A DNA stretch of 64,000 nucleotides from Pollenia angustigena (lineage: Eukaryota; Arthropoda; Insecta; Diptera; Polleniidae): contig OV884057.1 in assembly GCA_930367215.1 (NCBI GenBank), forward strand, positions 107,781,284-107,845,283. Reading direction: 5' to 3'. The notes under the pieces were generated by a model. It did not search any database and was not told the origin of the DNA. It was given only the letters and a program-made list of their open reading frames with translations. The translations under genes and the position numbers were made by a program. Below are positions 10,379 to 20,490 of this stretch, piece by piece. The stretch's first letter is position 1. Each line of letters opens with the position of its first letter.

Positions 10379-11104
10379 TACCCATGTTCTGTAACTATAG
10401 TGAGAACTTCTCGCGTCGAAAAGATGTCACAAAATATTCCATCGTTTCTCGAAAAGTGAGAAAAAAGTGTGTCTGTAACTCATGTCGAAAACTATCAAAA
10501 GAGATTACGTCGTTACGTTATAAATGTCATAACATTGCACTCGAAGCCGATGTGACATTGCAGACATTGAAAACGCCAGTAACAAATAACGTTGACGGCG
10601 ACCAAAATTTACTAAAATTGAAAATTTTTCAACGACGGCGGCGAAATTAGAACCGTCGGCTTTACCAAATAATGTAAAGTGCGACTTTAATGTTTGTTGT
10701 TTGCAAACGATTTAAAAACATTCGTATATTTTATATAAATGTTAAAAGCAAAATAATTAAACAATAAAAAAATGTGCCAAGAACAAAATATTATTATTAT
10801 TATTCTTTGTATTATGCATTTTTAAGTGTTTTTTAGTGTTACAAGTTTTTCTCGCCCCGTTTTTATACGTGAGTTTATTTGACAGTTCAAAGTGGAAACT
10901 TTTCGCACAAAAATGTTACAGACACACTTTTTCTGAAATTTGGCGAGTAATTTCCTTACGTGACAGCTTGTACTCGCCAAAAAAAGTTGCAGATACAGTT
11001 TAGTGAGAAAAACAGCTGTTTGTTTCAATTTATGGCATTTCTGTTTCATTTCACACATTTCAATCGAAAAGTTTACTGACGCGAGAGTTACAGAACATGG
11101 GCAC
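10379..11104. mobile_element. inverted-repeat element, 0.7 kb
   Basis: CCCATGTTCTGTAACT near 10379 matches the complement ending near 11097, and CTCGCG follows on both sides. Part of the interior (GATTACGTCGTTACG, GTCGGCT.TACCAAAT) recurs at 50280-50400, showing a dispersed family. The open frame 10246-10650 reads only through this non-coding repeat and has no motif. Confidence 0.6.
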
Positions 11105-11862
11105 AGTAATATATATCGGTTGAGAAAATTTTGTTTTTCTAATCACAGCTTATGTTATGACACTTAGGTTTTTTGGAATTGTAAAAATCTGAAACCAAAT
11201 AACCTATCTGCAGTACTAATTAGTATGAATAAATTAAGATTTCTTTATACACATGAATAATATATACATTAAATAATTACAGTTGTAGTTTCTTTTACTG
11301 GTTTAAGCAAAAACAAGTACTTAATGTTTGTTTAAATTACACTATGCAACAAAATTAAACTTTTATCGTGATTTTTAAAGATTTATTTTTCTCTTTTTTT
11401 GTGCGTAACGGTCCTCTAGGTACAAAAACTTTGTCATTTGTAATATAAAAAGTTAAAAATTATGCGCACATATGCGTTATGATATGGGGAATAAAAATCC
11501 ATAAAAAACTCAATTTTGAAATTTTTGCAGATAGGTTATTAGGTCTTTAAGATGACGATATGTATTTTGTAATTAAAAAAATTTATGTTTTATGAATTTT
11601 TGTTTGTTAACTCGTTTAAGCTATGGGCAAATGCAAAATGAAAATGCAAAAAGAGCGAACAATGTGTACATCCGATAATTTCTTTTGCAACCACACACAT
11701 TTTGCATTAAGAAACCGTTTGCAAATTTTAGCCACAACAATATTATGCATTTATTATTATTTTTTACAACATTATGTTAAAATTTTCATTCAAACCTAAA
11801 TAAAATTATTTTAAACGTCAGAAACAATTTCATACAAATTGTTGCTAAAGTTAAAGTATACT
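11105..11862. other. AT-rich interval, no gene
   Basis: Contains the right end of the TA-flanked composite. From 11540 onward nothing is recognisable. Confidence 0.6.
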
Positions 11863-12050
11863 CAAGGCGAATTGACTTTCAGGTGGCGTTGAAAACACAG
11901 CTGTGCTACTTTTTTTTTTTAAATTAGAGAGAGGAATGTCAAAAGTTACTTGTGTTTTTGACTTATCGGTCAACGAAAGCAGCATTGTTGTGTTTTTGGT
12001 GTTGTTAATTGTTGTAGTATCGACACCACCGTTTACATGAATTCGCCTTG
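11863..12050. mobile_element. hAT-type MITE, CAAGGCGAATT family, copy A
   Basis: 188 bp with ends CAAGGCGAATT and AATTCGCCTTG. Flanks AGTATACT (11855-11862) and AGTAGACT (12051-12058) are an 8-bp duplication with one change. hAT transposases make 8-bp duplications. Same family as the elements at 14967, 59783 and 63152. Confidence 0.85.
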
Positions 12051-12419
12051 AGTAGACTCAACTTTAGTTACATTTTTAAAAATATTTTAGTTAAATTTTT
12101 GTTCTAAAAATGAAAGAAAAATATATGAAATACTTTGGGAAGAAAAAAGATAGAAGAAAAAACGAAGTTGTGGCTCTGATTGTGAACAAAGCTTTAAGTT
12201 CAAGAATTTTAATGTTATCGTTTGTTTTTTGTTTAATAATAAACTCCAAATAATAAATAATTAATGCATTTTTATTTATTGAAATTACTTAATTTATAAA
12301 AAAAAACTTTATTAATTGGTTAACCGGTCAATAACAAAATTAGCCGATTAAACCAAAACCTCGGTAAATTAATCGAGCGACTAACCGATTAAAGCAAAAG
12401 GCCGATTAAATGAATACCC
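12051..12419. other. no gene; short CCGATTAA-type repeats
   Basis: Between 12310 and 12410 the words AACCGGT, CCGATTAA and TTAATCG recur on both strands, as in a degraded inverted-repeat element end. Nothing else is seen. Confidence 0.4.
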
Positions 12420-12973
12420 TGGGTTATACGTCTACGAGCCCCTGTGGGTGAAGTAGGAGTAACGAAATTCTCTTGCATGGCTTATGTTTTAATCTGGAAC
12501 TCATTCTATAATATATCCAGAGGCAGTTGGGAGTTGGATGTTTGCGATGTATCCTCAGCTAAAGTTATTGGTCTTGGTTGGTTAGTATGAGCTCTTATCA
12601 GAATATTACGTTCACCAACTTTTATCGAAGTGTTGTAAATCACATTACCGATTTTCTCGTTAATGTCACCTGGTACCTAATTAATTTTTTACCCTTGAAA
12701 CTAAATCTCCGGCTACAAAGCTTATTTTTCTGGTACCGCGTTTGTTATATTGTTCTTCCATCTTCGTATTACGTGACTGAGATATTTTTGGAGGTTTCAG
12801 TATAGCATCCAAAACGATTCTCATTTTGCGTCCTAGGAAGATTTCTGAAGGCGAACGTTTATTCGGTGAATTTGAGTTGGGAGTTGAACGATAAACTTCT
12901 AAAAAGGTTTGCAGTGCTTCGGCAGGCTCTTTCAGTTCACCACGATTCGAATGTTTCTTAACAGAATTGTGTT

Positions 12974-14045
12974 CAGCGATGACAACTTAGTGCTTTTGGC
13001 ACTATTTATGGTGCTTTTTGATGCCTCAAAACGCCAAAATTTTATCCATAGTGCCAAACTATGAAAAAGCACTAGCTTGGTGCTTTTTTAATTTTTGTTA
13101 GTGCCTTTAGTGCTTTTTACAATTTTTATTGTTTTTCTACAATTTTTGACAATTATATAGAGGATGATTTAGATGAGACATGCTATTTTGGGTACAATTT
13201 TGAGAAGGCCTGTAAAGATTATAAGATTTCAAATGATAAAAGAAGTTAGAGCTAGGAAATTTAACAAAACGTTGCACTATTAAGTGTTGACAACATATTA
13301 AGTAATCTTAGTAAAAACGATGTATTTGTTTTAGGTAAACTTTTTATTTAAGGATTTTGACACTGTTTAAAAAATAGAAAATGGCTTAAAAAATATTAAG
13401 AATTGTGAATGGAAAAATCAACAACGAACATATCTTTTTTTTAAAGAAGTCAACAATTTTAATTGTGCAATTTTGTATTGAGAATTTTAAGTTTTCCATA
13501 CTTTAACGCGGGCGTTGAAAGAACATTTAGTTCAATGAACTACAGTAAATCCAAAATCGGAAACCGATTATCCTTAAACTCTGTTAATTCAATTCTTCAC
13601 GTTATATGTAGACTTCGTCGACATAATTGATGCTGTAATGATTACACTCAACCATCTAATGTCTGTAAAGATCTTTCTTCCAATGAACCATAAAAAAACC
13701 AAAATAAATAATTCTTTAAAACTGTTTTATGGCCCAATTCAAACTCAGCTGATGATGATCCAAATGATTTGGATGATATTATTTTTTTGAAGATATTAAT
13801 ATATTATAAGTATCTTCAATGTATATTTATTATATAATTTTAAATGAAAATGGTCCCACATCAACACCGTCGCCTTTTTTTGAATATTGGAGGTATATAA
13901 TATTCGGCACAGCCGAATGCAACTTATTTGGTGTTTAATTAAATTGTAAAAATGGCTTAGTGCTTTTTTACGCTTTTTTTTGCTCGAAATAGTGCTTTTT
14001 TTAAATTTTAAAGTGCTTTTTGCTCTCAAAAAGTTGGCATCACTG
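12974..14045 (+). mobile_element. hAT non-autonomous element with own hATC remnant
   Basis: Ends CAGCGATGACAACTT and AAGTTGGCATCACTG. Perfect 8-bp duplication ATTGTGTT at 12966-12973 and 14046-14053. Inside, AGTGCTTTTT words recur near both ends. About 13505-13622 encodes NAGVERTFSSMNYSKSKIGN, the hallmark of the hAT dimerisation domain, so this is an internally deleted derivative of a real hAT. It sits inside the integrase relic on the opposite strand. Confidence 0.9.
13505..13622 (+). pseudogene. hAT transposase C-terminal (hATC) fragment
   Basis: About 39 codons beginning FNAGVERTFSSMNYSKSKI and ending near VICRL. The E-R-x-F-S and N-R-L-S pattern is the core of the dimerisation region of hAT transposases. 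The catalytic domain and zinc finger are gone. Upstream sequence to 13160 may be further decayed transposase but has too many stops to call. Confidence 0.8.
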
Positions 14046-14232
14046 ATTGTGTTGCATTATCACAAACTACCATTTTTAGCGAATGCCGTTTTTGAATTTG
14101 TTTCGTGTATGACTGGATACTTTGAGTATGAATCAACGATTACTACATAGTATTCAAAAGAACAAGAAAACAGGTCTGTCTTTACTGGACTTTTGGCAGC
14201 AAGTTAGCATTCTGAACATTTTCTGTTATACA

Positions 14233-14488
14233 GCCATGTCACAGAGTACAATTCCGTTCGGAAACGGAATTCATTCCGTATTTTGGTGCTTCAGAAAATG
14301 ACGAAAAAATGTTTCGGAATGAAACCATTTTTGTTTTCATAAACGGTATGGGAGTTGTCTGTATCTGAAAGGCCATAAAACTATCAAAATACACTTTCCA
14401 TCAACAAGCAAATATGTTTTCTTCAATTCCGAACGGAATCATTCCAAACGGAATTATTCCAAACGGAATTGTACTCTGTAACGTGGCC
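14233..14488. mobile_element. MITE, ACAGAGTACAATTCCG ends
   Basis: Long inverted ends (GCCATGTCACAGAGTACAAT and its diverged complement), with CGGAAT words repeated inward. 256 bp. No clear target duplication. It lies in the integrase relic. Confidence 0.7.
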
Positions 14489-15294
14489 CATAGTCCTTAA
14501 TATCTTAATCGATATTATGCCAGTAGACATAACTTGGGCAATTGATTTACTTCTTTCGGCAGCGGTATGTCTTTTGTGAAGTTGTTTCAAAATTTTCTAT
14601 CGAAAAATTTCCGGAATTACGATGCCAGGGATATAATATTACGTTATCAACTTGTGAAAGACTTTCCGTCGATTGTAGAATGAGAGTAAAAAAGAATCTT
14701 ATTTGTTACTGCCCTGAGGCCAGCCTTGATTCTTGTTTTTTAATACGTTATGAAGGATATCATCATTGTTGGTGGCTTGAACAATCCTTAAAACCCTCTT
14801 TTTTGATTAGGCTGTAAATTTTTGAGCGAGTGTTAAGGATCTGGATCAAGGACCGGAAAACGTTTTTTTTTATGTTTTTCAAAAAATATTTATCATTGGT
14901 GTTCGAAAAATATTTTAAACTGTACAAACAACAAAAATTGATAAAAATATTTTGTTTGATATTGTTCAAGGCGAATTCATACAAGGTGACCTTGGCTTGT
15001 TACGTAAGCAACAGCTGATAACTAACTATGTGTCAAAATGATATGCCGTTACTTTTTTTTTGACATTTCTATTTAAATATTTATTTAAATTCAAAATAAA
15101 TTTCAAGATTTTTTTTAAAATTATAAATTAAAAATGAATCCCACACATGCACGCAAAACCTAAAAAGAAGGAAGTGGAGTACTTCCAGCTTGACGAACAT
15201 CGTTATATCGGCTCAGAAAGTGATTCTGGGAGTATACTTAAGGATTGTCTAGGAACAATATTTGAAGGTGCTACAAACATCTGCACAAACGAAC

Positions 15295-17028
15295 CCCAGC
15301 TAGCATAGGCTGTTTAGTAGGCGATGGTATTTAATATACAACTCCTAAAATAATCTTCTGATGATTATTTGACGAGTAATCTTGGAATGGTAACCATGCA
15401 AGTCCTAACTATCATTCGAGTCGATTATTTTGAAAGTGATTTAAGTCCATTTTTTAAAAAAAAGTGGTTAATGATAACAATAATCGCAATCCTATATAAT
15501 CTTTGTTTTTTATAAACAATTTAAGTCTAGTATCATTAAAATCGCTATGATTTTGGGCACTTGAAAATTAGTTAGCTAACGAAATCCAAAAAAAATTATT
15601 TTGAAACCGGTTAAAGTCCACAAAATTTTATTAACTAAAATGAAACGTAAAGATTTTTTTTTACAAAACCTCTGGAAAAAGCAATTCATAAAAGATTAAA
15701 AAACACTAGTGGCGAACCTGTAAATTGGCTAAGGATATGTTGGATGCGATTTATAAAAAGTGAACCCTTTAAAATGTTTTATAAAGAATCTATGGAAGTG
15801 GATAAAGAGTTCAAAATACTTGACTTATAACCTTGTCGGGAAAGACCAAGGAACTTCAACAAAATAAAATTAACACTATTATACAAAAATGTACGCCCCA
15901 TTTCAACTCCTAAGTATAAGGATATGATGGAGTTACTAAGGTATATACCACCTATGCACCATGAATAATTTAACAAAACCTCACACATAATCTAAATGAG
16001 GAGAAATAATATGGCAAAATCTTTAATATTATGCTTAATAAATGAATGTAAATTTAATTTTTTAATAAATGAATTTATATTTATTTTTAAAAACATTTTT
16101 TTAATTAAATAAATAAAAAAATGTATCTAAATTGAAAGCTTCCCTATTTATTTTAAAGCTATTACATTCATCTACATCAAACATAAAATATTTAGAATTT
16201 CTATTGCTTAATTTCTTTAAAATAAGTGGACTTATTCCTTTTCTCAAACAAAAAAGTCATTTTATTAATTTTGAAAGTGGTTTAAGTCCATTTTAGGTTC
16301 TGAAACACAGCTTATTTTTCTAGTAAAATTTACAAAACGTATTACGTTATATATTCTAACATGTTTAAGGTCAAAAAGCCATAAAACAAAATTAATACAA
16401 CTTAACAATATTTTTGAAACAAATCAAACACAAACCCTTTAATATCTCAATATAAGAAAAAATGGACTTAAACCACTTTCAAAATAAACGACTCATTTAA
16501 TAATTTTTTCAAGAGTACAAAAACTAGAATGTTACACTTAGTTCATCCTTCGTTAAAACATCATCGAATTAATCTTTTGAGACTCCCTGTATGAGTCATA
16601 TAACAATTACCGAGCTTCCTAAATAAGAGCGTTTTTTTTAAAATGCAAATTCCATTGTCAAAACAATTTCCATAAAACAAACCGACTTTAGGATCTTTCA
16701 AATAAGATTTTCTGACATGAAAAAAAAACATGAAAAATTTGTACGGCTGAGCATTTCACGAGTTGTAAAATATTTCCTGCATGAAGCTCATGCGAATATT
16801 GGCATGCTTTCTGAAAGACTCGTGAGATAATCTTTACACACATCTCAAACGCCTAATATAAGCGCCATTCTCTGTGTTGTAGAAGTATCTCACAGAGGAA
16901 TCAGCTTGTGCAACAGTTTCTTCCGTGCGAGGAATCTTTTACGATTTAAAAATGAGCTCTTCGACGATGAAAAACGCTTTTCATGAGATTCCTAGTAGAC
17001 TCTTACACAATTAAAAATGCTGGCTGGG
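15295..17028. mobile_element. nested inverted-repeat element, CCCAGC ends
   Basis: CCCAGCTAGCAT at 15295 and ATGCTGGCTGGG ending at 17028. No target duplication was identified. It holds a further element at 15418-16494. Confidence 0.5.
15418..16494. mobile_element. nested element with GAGTCG-TTATTTTGAAAGTG ends
   Basis: About 38 bp of inverted terminal similarity (GAGTCGATTATTTTGAAAGT, then TTTAAGTCCATTTTT). A third copy of the same word occurs internally at about 16262. No coding region. Confidence 0.6.
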
Positions 17029-17040
17029 ATAATACCAAAT

Positions 17041-17298
17041 GAGTAGGTGAGTTGCAAAACTCGTTCGTTACATAATTAAAAATACGAAATGAAAATTTAC
17101 TTTAACTGTTCTTGTGGCGATTTTTGAGAAGAAGTATACTTATTGTGTCAATCTATGTCCTCGTCCATGTTTTTCCAAGGACATGCATTAATACAATCCG
17201 CATATTTCTTCTCATAAAGCACCAAAAGAACTGTGAGAATCATTTTTCATTTCAAACTTTTGATTTTGTAACGAACGAGTTTTGAAACTCACCTACTC
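17041..17298. mobile_element. MITE, GAGTAGGTGAGTT ends
   Basis: 31-bp nearly perfect inverted ends beginning GAGTAGGTGAGTT and containing CAAAACTCGTTCGTTAC. 258 bp. Target duplication not resolved. Confidence 0.75.
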
Positions 17299-17696
17299 AA
17301 CTCTACTATTGTGATGAGGGTATAAACATAACCCTTTTTCCATTCAGTTCTTAAAACTATGTAGGTTTAAAACTTTTACTCGTGAATGAAACCTTATCAG
17401 AAAAAGATTCCATGAGCAATCGGCCTGCTTCATTTGCACTTTTTTTTAAATAAAAAAAGCAAAACTTCTTGCAAATAAGGTTTTTTAAGCACACATTTTT
17501 AAATTCTGCATTCCACAAAACAAGATTTTAAATTAAAATTAAAAACAAAATGAAATATGACAGCATATATTTTTGACACACAGCTAATTTGTTTACTACA
17601 GTGTTGTATAATTTTGACACAACGTTAAAGTAATTTACAGTGTTGTATCCATTTTCAAAATAAGACCACCTTGTATGAATTCGCCTTGATATTGTT

Positions 17697-18021
17697 CTTA
17701 AAGTTTAAAATAATAAAGTTCTCATAAATAAGTTTTTAAGAAAATTATTTTTTTTTTTTTTTTTGAACAAAAAATTCCGAACCGAAATGTTAATATTTTT
17801 CGTCCGTACAAAATAAAATTGTTTTCATCACTTCAAAAAAATAAAAGCAAACACAAAAAAAAGATATTTATTTTTTCAGTACAATTTTGTACAGAAAAAG
17901 AAAAAAACCGAAAACTTAAAATTGAATTTTTTTATTTGACAATTTTAAAACTTATACGTACAAAATTATAGTAAACATTTATAAAGGTAATTAGTAGTAA
18001 GTGGTTATAAAATTATAAAGA
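17697..18021. other. AT-rich interval with poly-T runs
   Basis: No gene; probably the 3' non-coding end of the hAT relic that follows on the minus strand. Confidence 0.4.
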
Positions 18022-18290
18022 TTATCCTAGAATTAAATATGTAGTAATTTTATCAATTAGTTTGATGTTAAGTTTGAGCAACAATAAATTTTCTAAATGG
18101 TCAGAACTTAGATTCCTTCTCTTTTTGGTCATAATAATTGGCAAAGCACTGAAGACTCTTTCCACAGATACCTGTGTTGCGGGTACAGCTAATGCAACAG
18201 CAGCTAGTTTTGATAATAAAGGATCTCTTAAGCTTTTATTTTTCCAGAATTCCAATATATTAGCACTTGTGACGATGGAAGTCGGGAACC
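18022..18290 (-). pseudogene. hAT transposase C-terminal fragment
   Basis: About 85 codons on the minus strand. The segment LAAVALAVPATQVSVERVFS followed by SALPIIMTKKRRNLSSDHLE and NLLLLKLN is the dimerisation domain of Ac/hobo-type transposases. The preceding linker (GFPTSIVTSANILEFWKN) is in frame but begins without ATG; all upstream domains are missing. The stop is at 18022-18024. hATC mediates transposase multimerisation. No terminal repeats could be tied to it. Confidence 0.88.
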
Positions 18291-18519
18291 CTCGTTTCCA
18301 ACCACACTGTATATTTATATTTTATTATTATATTATTATCTTTTATTATATGAATACGAATTATTTCTAAATGAATTTGAATTTACTAACGGCCGTTTAT
18401 GGCGACCTCTAGTGGAAACCAGTATACTCGAATTGGCATCGGAAATCCCTAGCGGCACGTAGCAAACAACACATGTCCAACAGGTGGGCCAAACAGATGG
18501 GCATATGCAGCCACCTCTC
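18291..18519. other. no gene; ATT microsatellite at about 18315-18350
   Basis: A TTATTA-rich run, then unique-looking sequence that borders repeat R1. Confidence 0.5.
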
Positions 18520-18627
18520 TGCAAATTAAATTGGACCACCTGATCCATTTTAATAAAATGGAATACTCCATGGACTGGTCCGATGTAATGCAAGCATGGA
18601 CCATGTCATTGTTAAAAAGTGTTTATA

Positions 18628-19422
18628 CAGGGGTGTCATAGAATCCAAGTCGGTTTTGCTCATTGTCGGTTTTGCAAACCAATATTGGTTTCATTTGGTG
18701 TCATAAAAACAAGTCGGATTTGTTATTTTCGAATACAAATAAAACCGATATTCGAATCAGCTGTTTTATGTTTTGGCTCATGTGTTTATAGCTTTAAGTG
18801 CAATTTTTGTTTGACAATTTTGTAAATTATGATTTTAGTGCTAAAATATTGTTAAAAGTTGTGTTTTTAATTAAAGGAAAATTAGAGAAAAGAAAATAAG
18901 AAGTGGTAATACAGTAAACATGAAAGAAATGCCAAGGTGTTATTACTTGCATTGCATTGGTATTGTGTAATTTTATTGTTTTGTAAAAATTAAATTTATT
19001 AAAAATCTAAACAAATTTGTTGTTTAACTTTAGAAATAAATAAAATGACCGCAGCTGTTGTTGCATATTTGCAGTTTGCAGAAAAAATGAGAAGAAGACT
19101 TGCTAATTTGCAGCAGCCCGCTGCCGGAGACTACTGGAAACATGTAAAAAATACTATTTTACCAATTAATTAATTTTATTTTGCTTCTATCAGTGGAAAA
19201 AATTTAACAACTTGATTAATTTCCAATAAAAAAAACAAGACCTGTAAGCTGCTTGGTTTATTTTCAATAAAAACCCGATAACATTGGTTTCTGTGACACC
19301 TAAAACCGACACTAATTGTAGTTCGAACAAAAAACAGACAACATTGGATTTCATGACACCAACGTATTTTTTTGTCGGTTTCAAATCCAATACCGATAAT
19401 ATCGGTTTCTATGACACCCCTG
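18628..19422. mobile_element. DNA element with CAGGGGTGTCATAGAA ends
   Basis: CAGGGGTGTCATAGAA at 18628 and the complement ending at 19422. GTGTCATA and ACCGATA words recur several times inside both ends. ATA lies on both sides and could be a 3-bp duplication, but deletion at the joint leaves this unsure. Harbinger-like is possible. Confidence 0.7.
19045..19173 (+). other. 43-codon ORF inside the CAGGGG element
   Basis: ATG at 19045 follows a plausible 3' splice site (TTTAACTTTAG at about 19022-19032) and opens MTAAVVAYLQFAEKMRRRLA, then NLQQPAAGDYWKHVK, with TAA at 19171. It is more GC-rich than its surroundings, and GTAAAA after the His codon could be a 5' splice site. It may be the first coding exon of the transposase of this element. 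I do not recognise the family. Confidence 0.35.
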
Positions 19423-19582
19423 ATAGACATACTTTCGTTTTTCAACGACTTCAAAACTAATCCTCTTGAGTATATCATGGAGTAGTTTTAAAACTACTCC
19501 TTAGTGGTTCAAAGGTGGGTTATATGGTCCTGCCCTAGGACATCGTTATGTTAAATATGAATTTATACGTTTTACGATATAA

Positions 19583-19960
19583 TGTAAAATGATTAATAAG
19601 CGTTTTAAAATATTTTAGGTTTGGACGGTGCAACTAGTGCACTCGTCAGCTTTATTCTTATCATTGATTTTATTTACAATTTGTTCTAACTTATATACTA
19701 ATTATGAAAATAATTCTTAGCCTATTCTTACGTGTAAATAACTTAAACTAAAGCATGGGAAAATTAGTGTAATATGATTTCAATTGCAAGTTTCTAAATA
19801 TTTCCCATGCGTCTGGGTGTAGTACCTTTTAAGAGGCTATTTAGGGTTTAATATTTTGGTATAATAAGATATCCGTTTAATGTCTGCTCTTTAAAGGTAT
19901 GAATTCATGCAAATAAATAATATTTAAAGGAATGCACTCATACGATCAAATAATACTACA
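19583..19960 (-). repeat. 3' LTR (left copy)
   Basis: On the minus strand TGTAGTATTATTTGATCG to CATTTTACA, 378 bp. Nearly the same as the right copy apart from about 11 bp (AGAGGCTATTT near 19832) absent on the right and scattered changes. Confidence 0.92.
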
Positions 19961-19972
19961 CCTCCTTTCTTA
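19961..19972 (-). promoter_or_regulatory. polypurine tract
   Basis: Minus strand AAGAAAGGAGG directly before the TG of the 3' LTR. Confidence 0.8.
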
Positions 19973-20193
19973 ATAAGAATGTTCATATAACTTTAATGTT
20001 TTATGGACATTCTTTTACTATTATATGTATACTTTGGTATTAATTAAAATTCTTGGGTAATAATTGTATTATTAAAAATACAAAATTCTTAAAACAAAAA
20101 TGTTCATATAAGTTTTTTTTTTTTAACATTATTTTTCTTAAATTAACAATTTATTATTATTTTTATTATAGTTTACAAATTATAGCTTTATAC

Positions 20194-20490
20194 AATATGA
20201 TATCTTTTAAGTCTATTCTTATGTACTACTTGTGTTTTATTTGTTAGCTTATCAAGTATTGTAACATTATTTCTTAAATCTATGTTTATTATTTCATATG
20301 GCCCTCTATAATTTGGATCAAGTTTATGGCCTGTTTCATTTTTAAGTAATACTAAATCTTTACTTCTAAAATTATATTCTAATGTTTTCTTATCATAGTT
20401 AAGTTTTTGCTTATGTTTATAATTTTCTAGAAGTATTTGAGCTCTCTTATATGCTACTTCTAGCCTAAATTTTGACTCTTGAGGGTGTGG
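20194..20490 (-). pseudogene. integrase C-terminal GPY/F segment, out of frame
   Basis: After the pol frame ends at 20465, the next frame continues as RLEVAYKRAQILLENYK and then a GPY/F module (DPNYRGPYEIIDIDLRNN, ending QVVHKNRLKRY). In this group the module is part of integrase and contacts chromatin or DNA. A frameshift near 20490 disconnects it from the catalytic part. Confidence 0.8.

Larger units (their letters stand above)
8990..11536. mobile_element. TA-flanked composite DNA element holding the mariner
   Basis: ACCTATCTGCA at 8990-9000 and its complement at 11526-11536 are each flanked by TA. Similarity continues outward (ATCGTCA on both sides), so the true ends may lie near 8957 and 11570. 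A third, direct copy of AACCTATCTGCAG is at 11201. It contains a mariner (9039-10309) and another inverted-repeat element (about 10379-11104). Confidence 0.5.
12420..14810 (-). pseudogene. decayed gypsy-group integrase, split by two DNA transposons
   Basis: Three pieces on the minus strand in the right order. About 14500-14800: HHCC head remnants (KILKQLHK then ERSKSIAQ, YVYWHNID). About 14045-14170: core (YYVVIVDSYSKYPVIHE, then SDNATQF, holding two catalytic Asp regions). About 12420-12970: C-terminal part (FLEVYRSTPNSNSP, RSPSEIFLGRKMR) with a further tail ending near 12500. Many stops and shifts. The hAT element 12974-14045 interrupts core and C-terminus, and the MITE 14233-14488 interrupts head and core. 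LTRs were not found nearby, so this is an old fragment. Confidence 0.8.
14967..17688. mobile_element. hAT-type element, CAAGGCGAATT family, copy B (2.7 kb with nested MITEs)
   Basis: Ends CAAGGCGAATTCATACAAGG and complement, flanked by perfect ATATTGTT (14959-14966 and 17689-17696). Only about 300 bp at each side belong to the MITE proper; the middle is filled by nested inverted-repeat elements at 15295-17028 and 17041-17298. No transposase was seen. A short open stretch near 15165-15305 (EYFQLDEHRYIGSESDSGSI) is unrecognised. Confidence 0.88.
18520..19556 (-). repeat. dispersed repeat R1, copy 2 (interrupted)
   Basis: Reverse-orientation match to 3262-3530: GGACCACCTGATCCATTTT and the CATGGACTGGTCCGATG segment on the left; CAAAACTAATCCTCTTGAG and CCTAGGACATCG on the right. 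The 18628-19422 insertion separates them, and about 35 bp present in copy 1 are missing at the joint. Confidence 0.8.

Noticed and set aside
10246..10650. 134-codon plus-strand frame beside the mariner
   Set aside because: It starts within the mariner end and runs through a dispersed repeat also seen at 50280; no protein motif.
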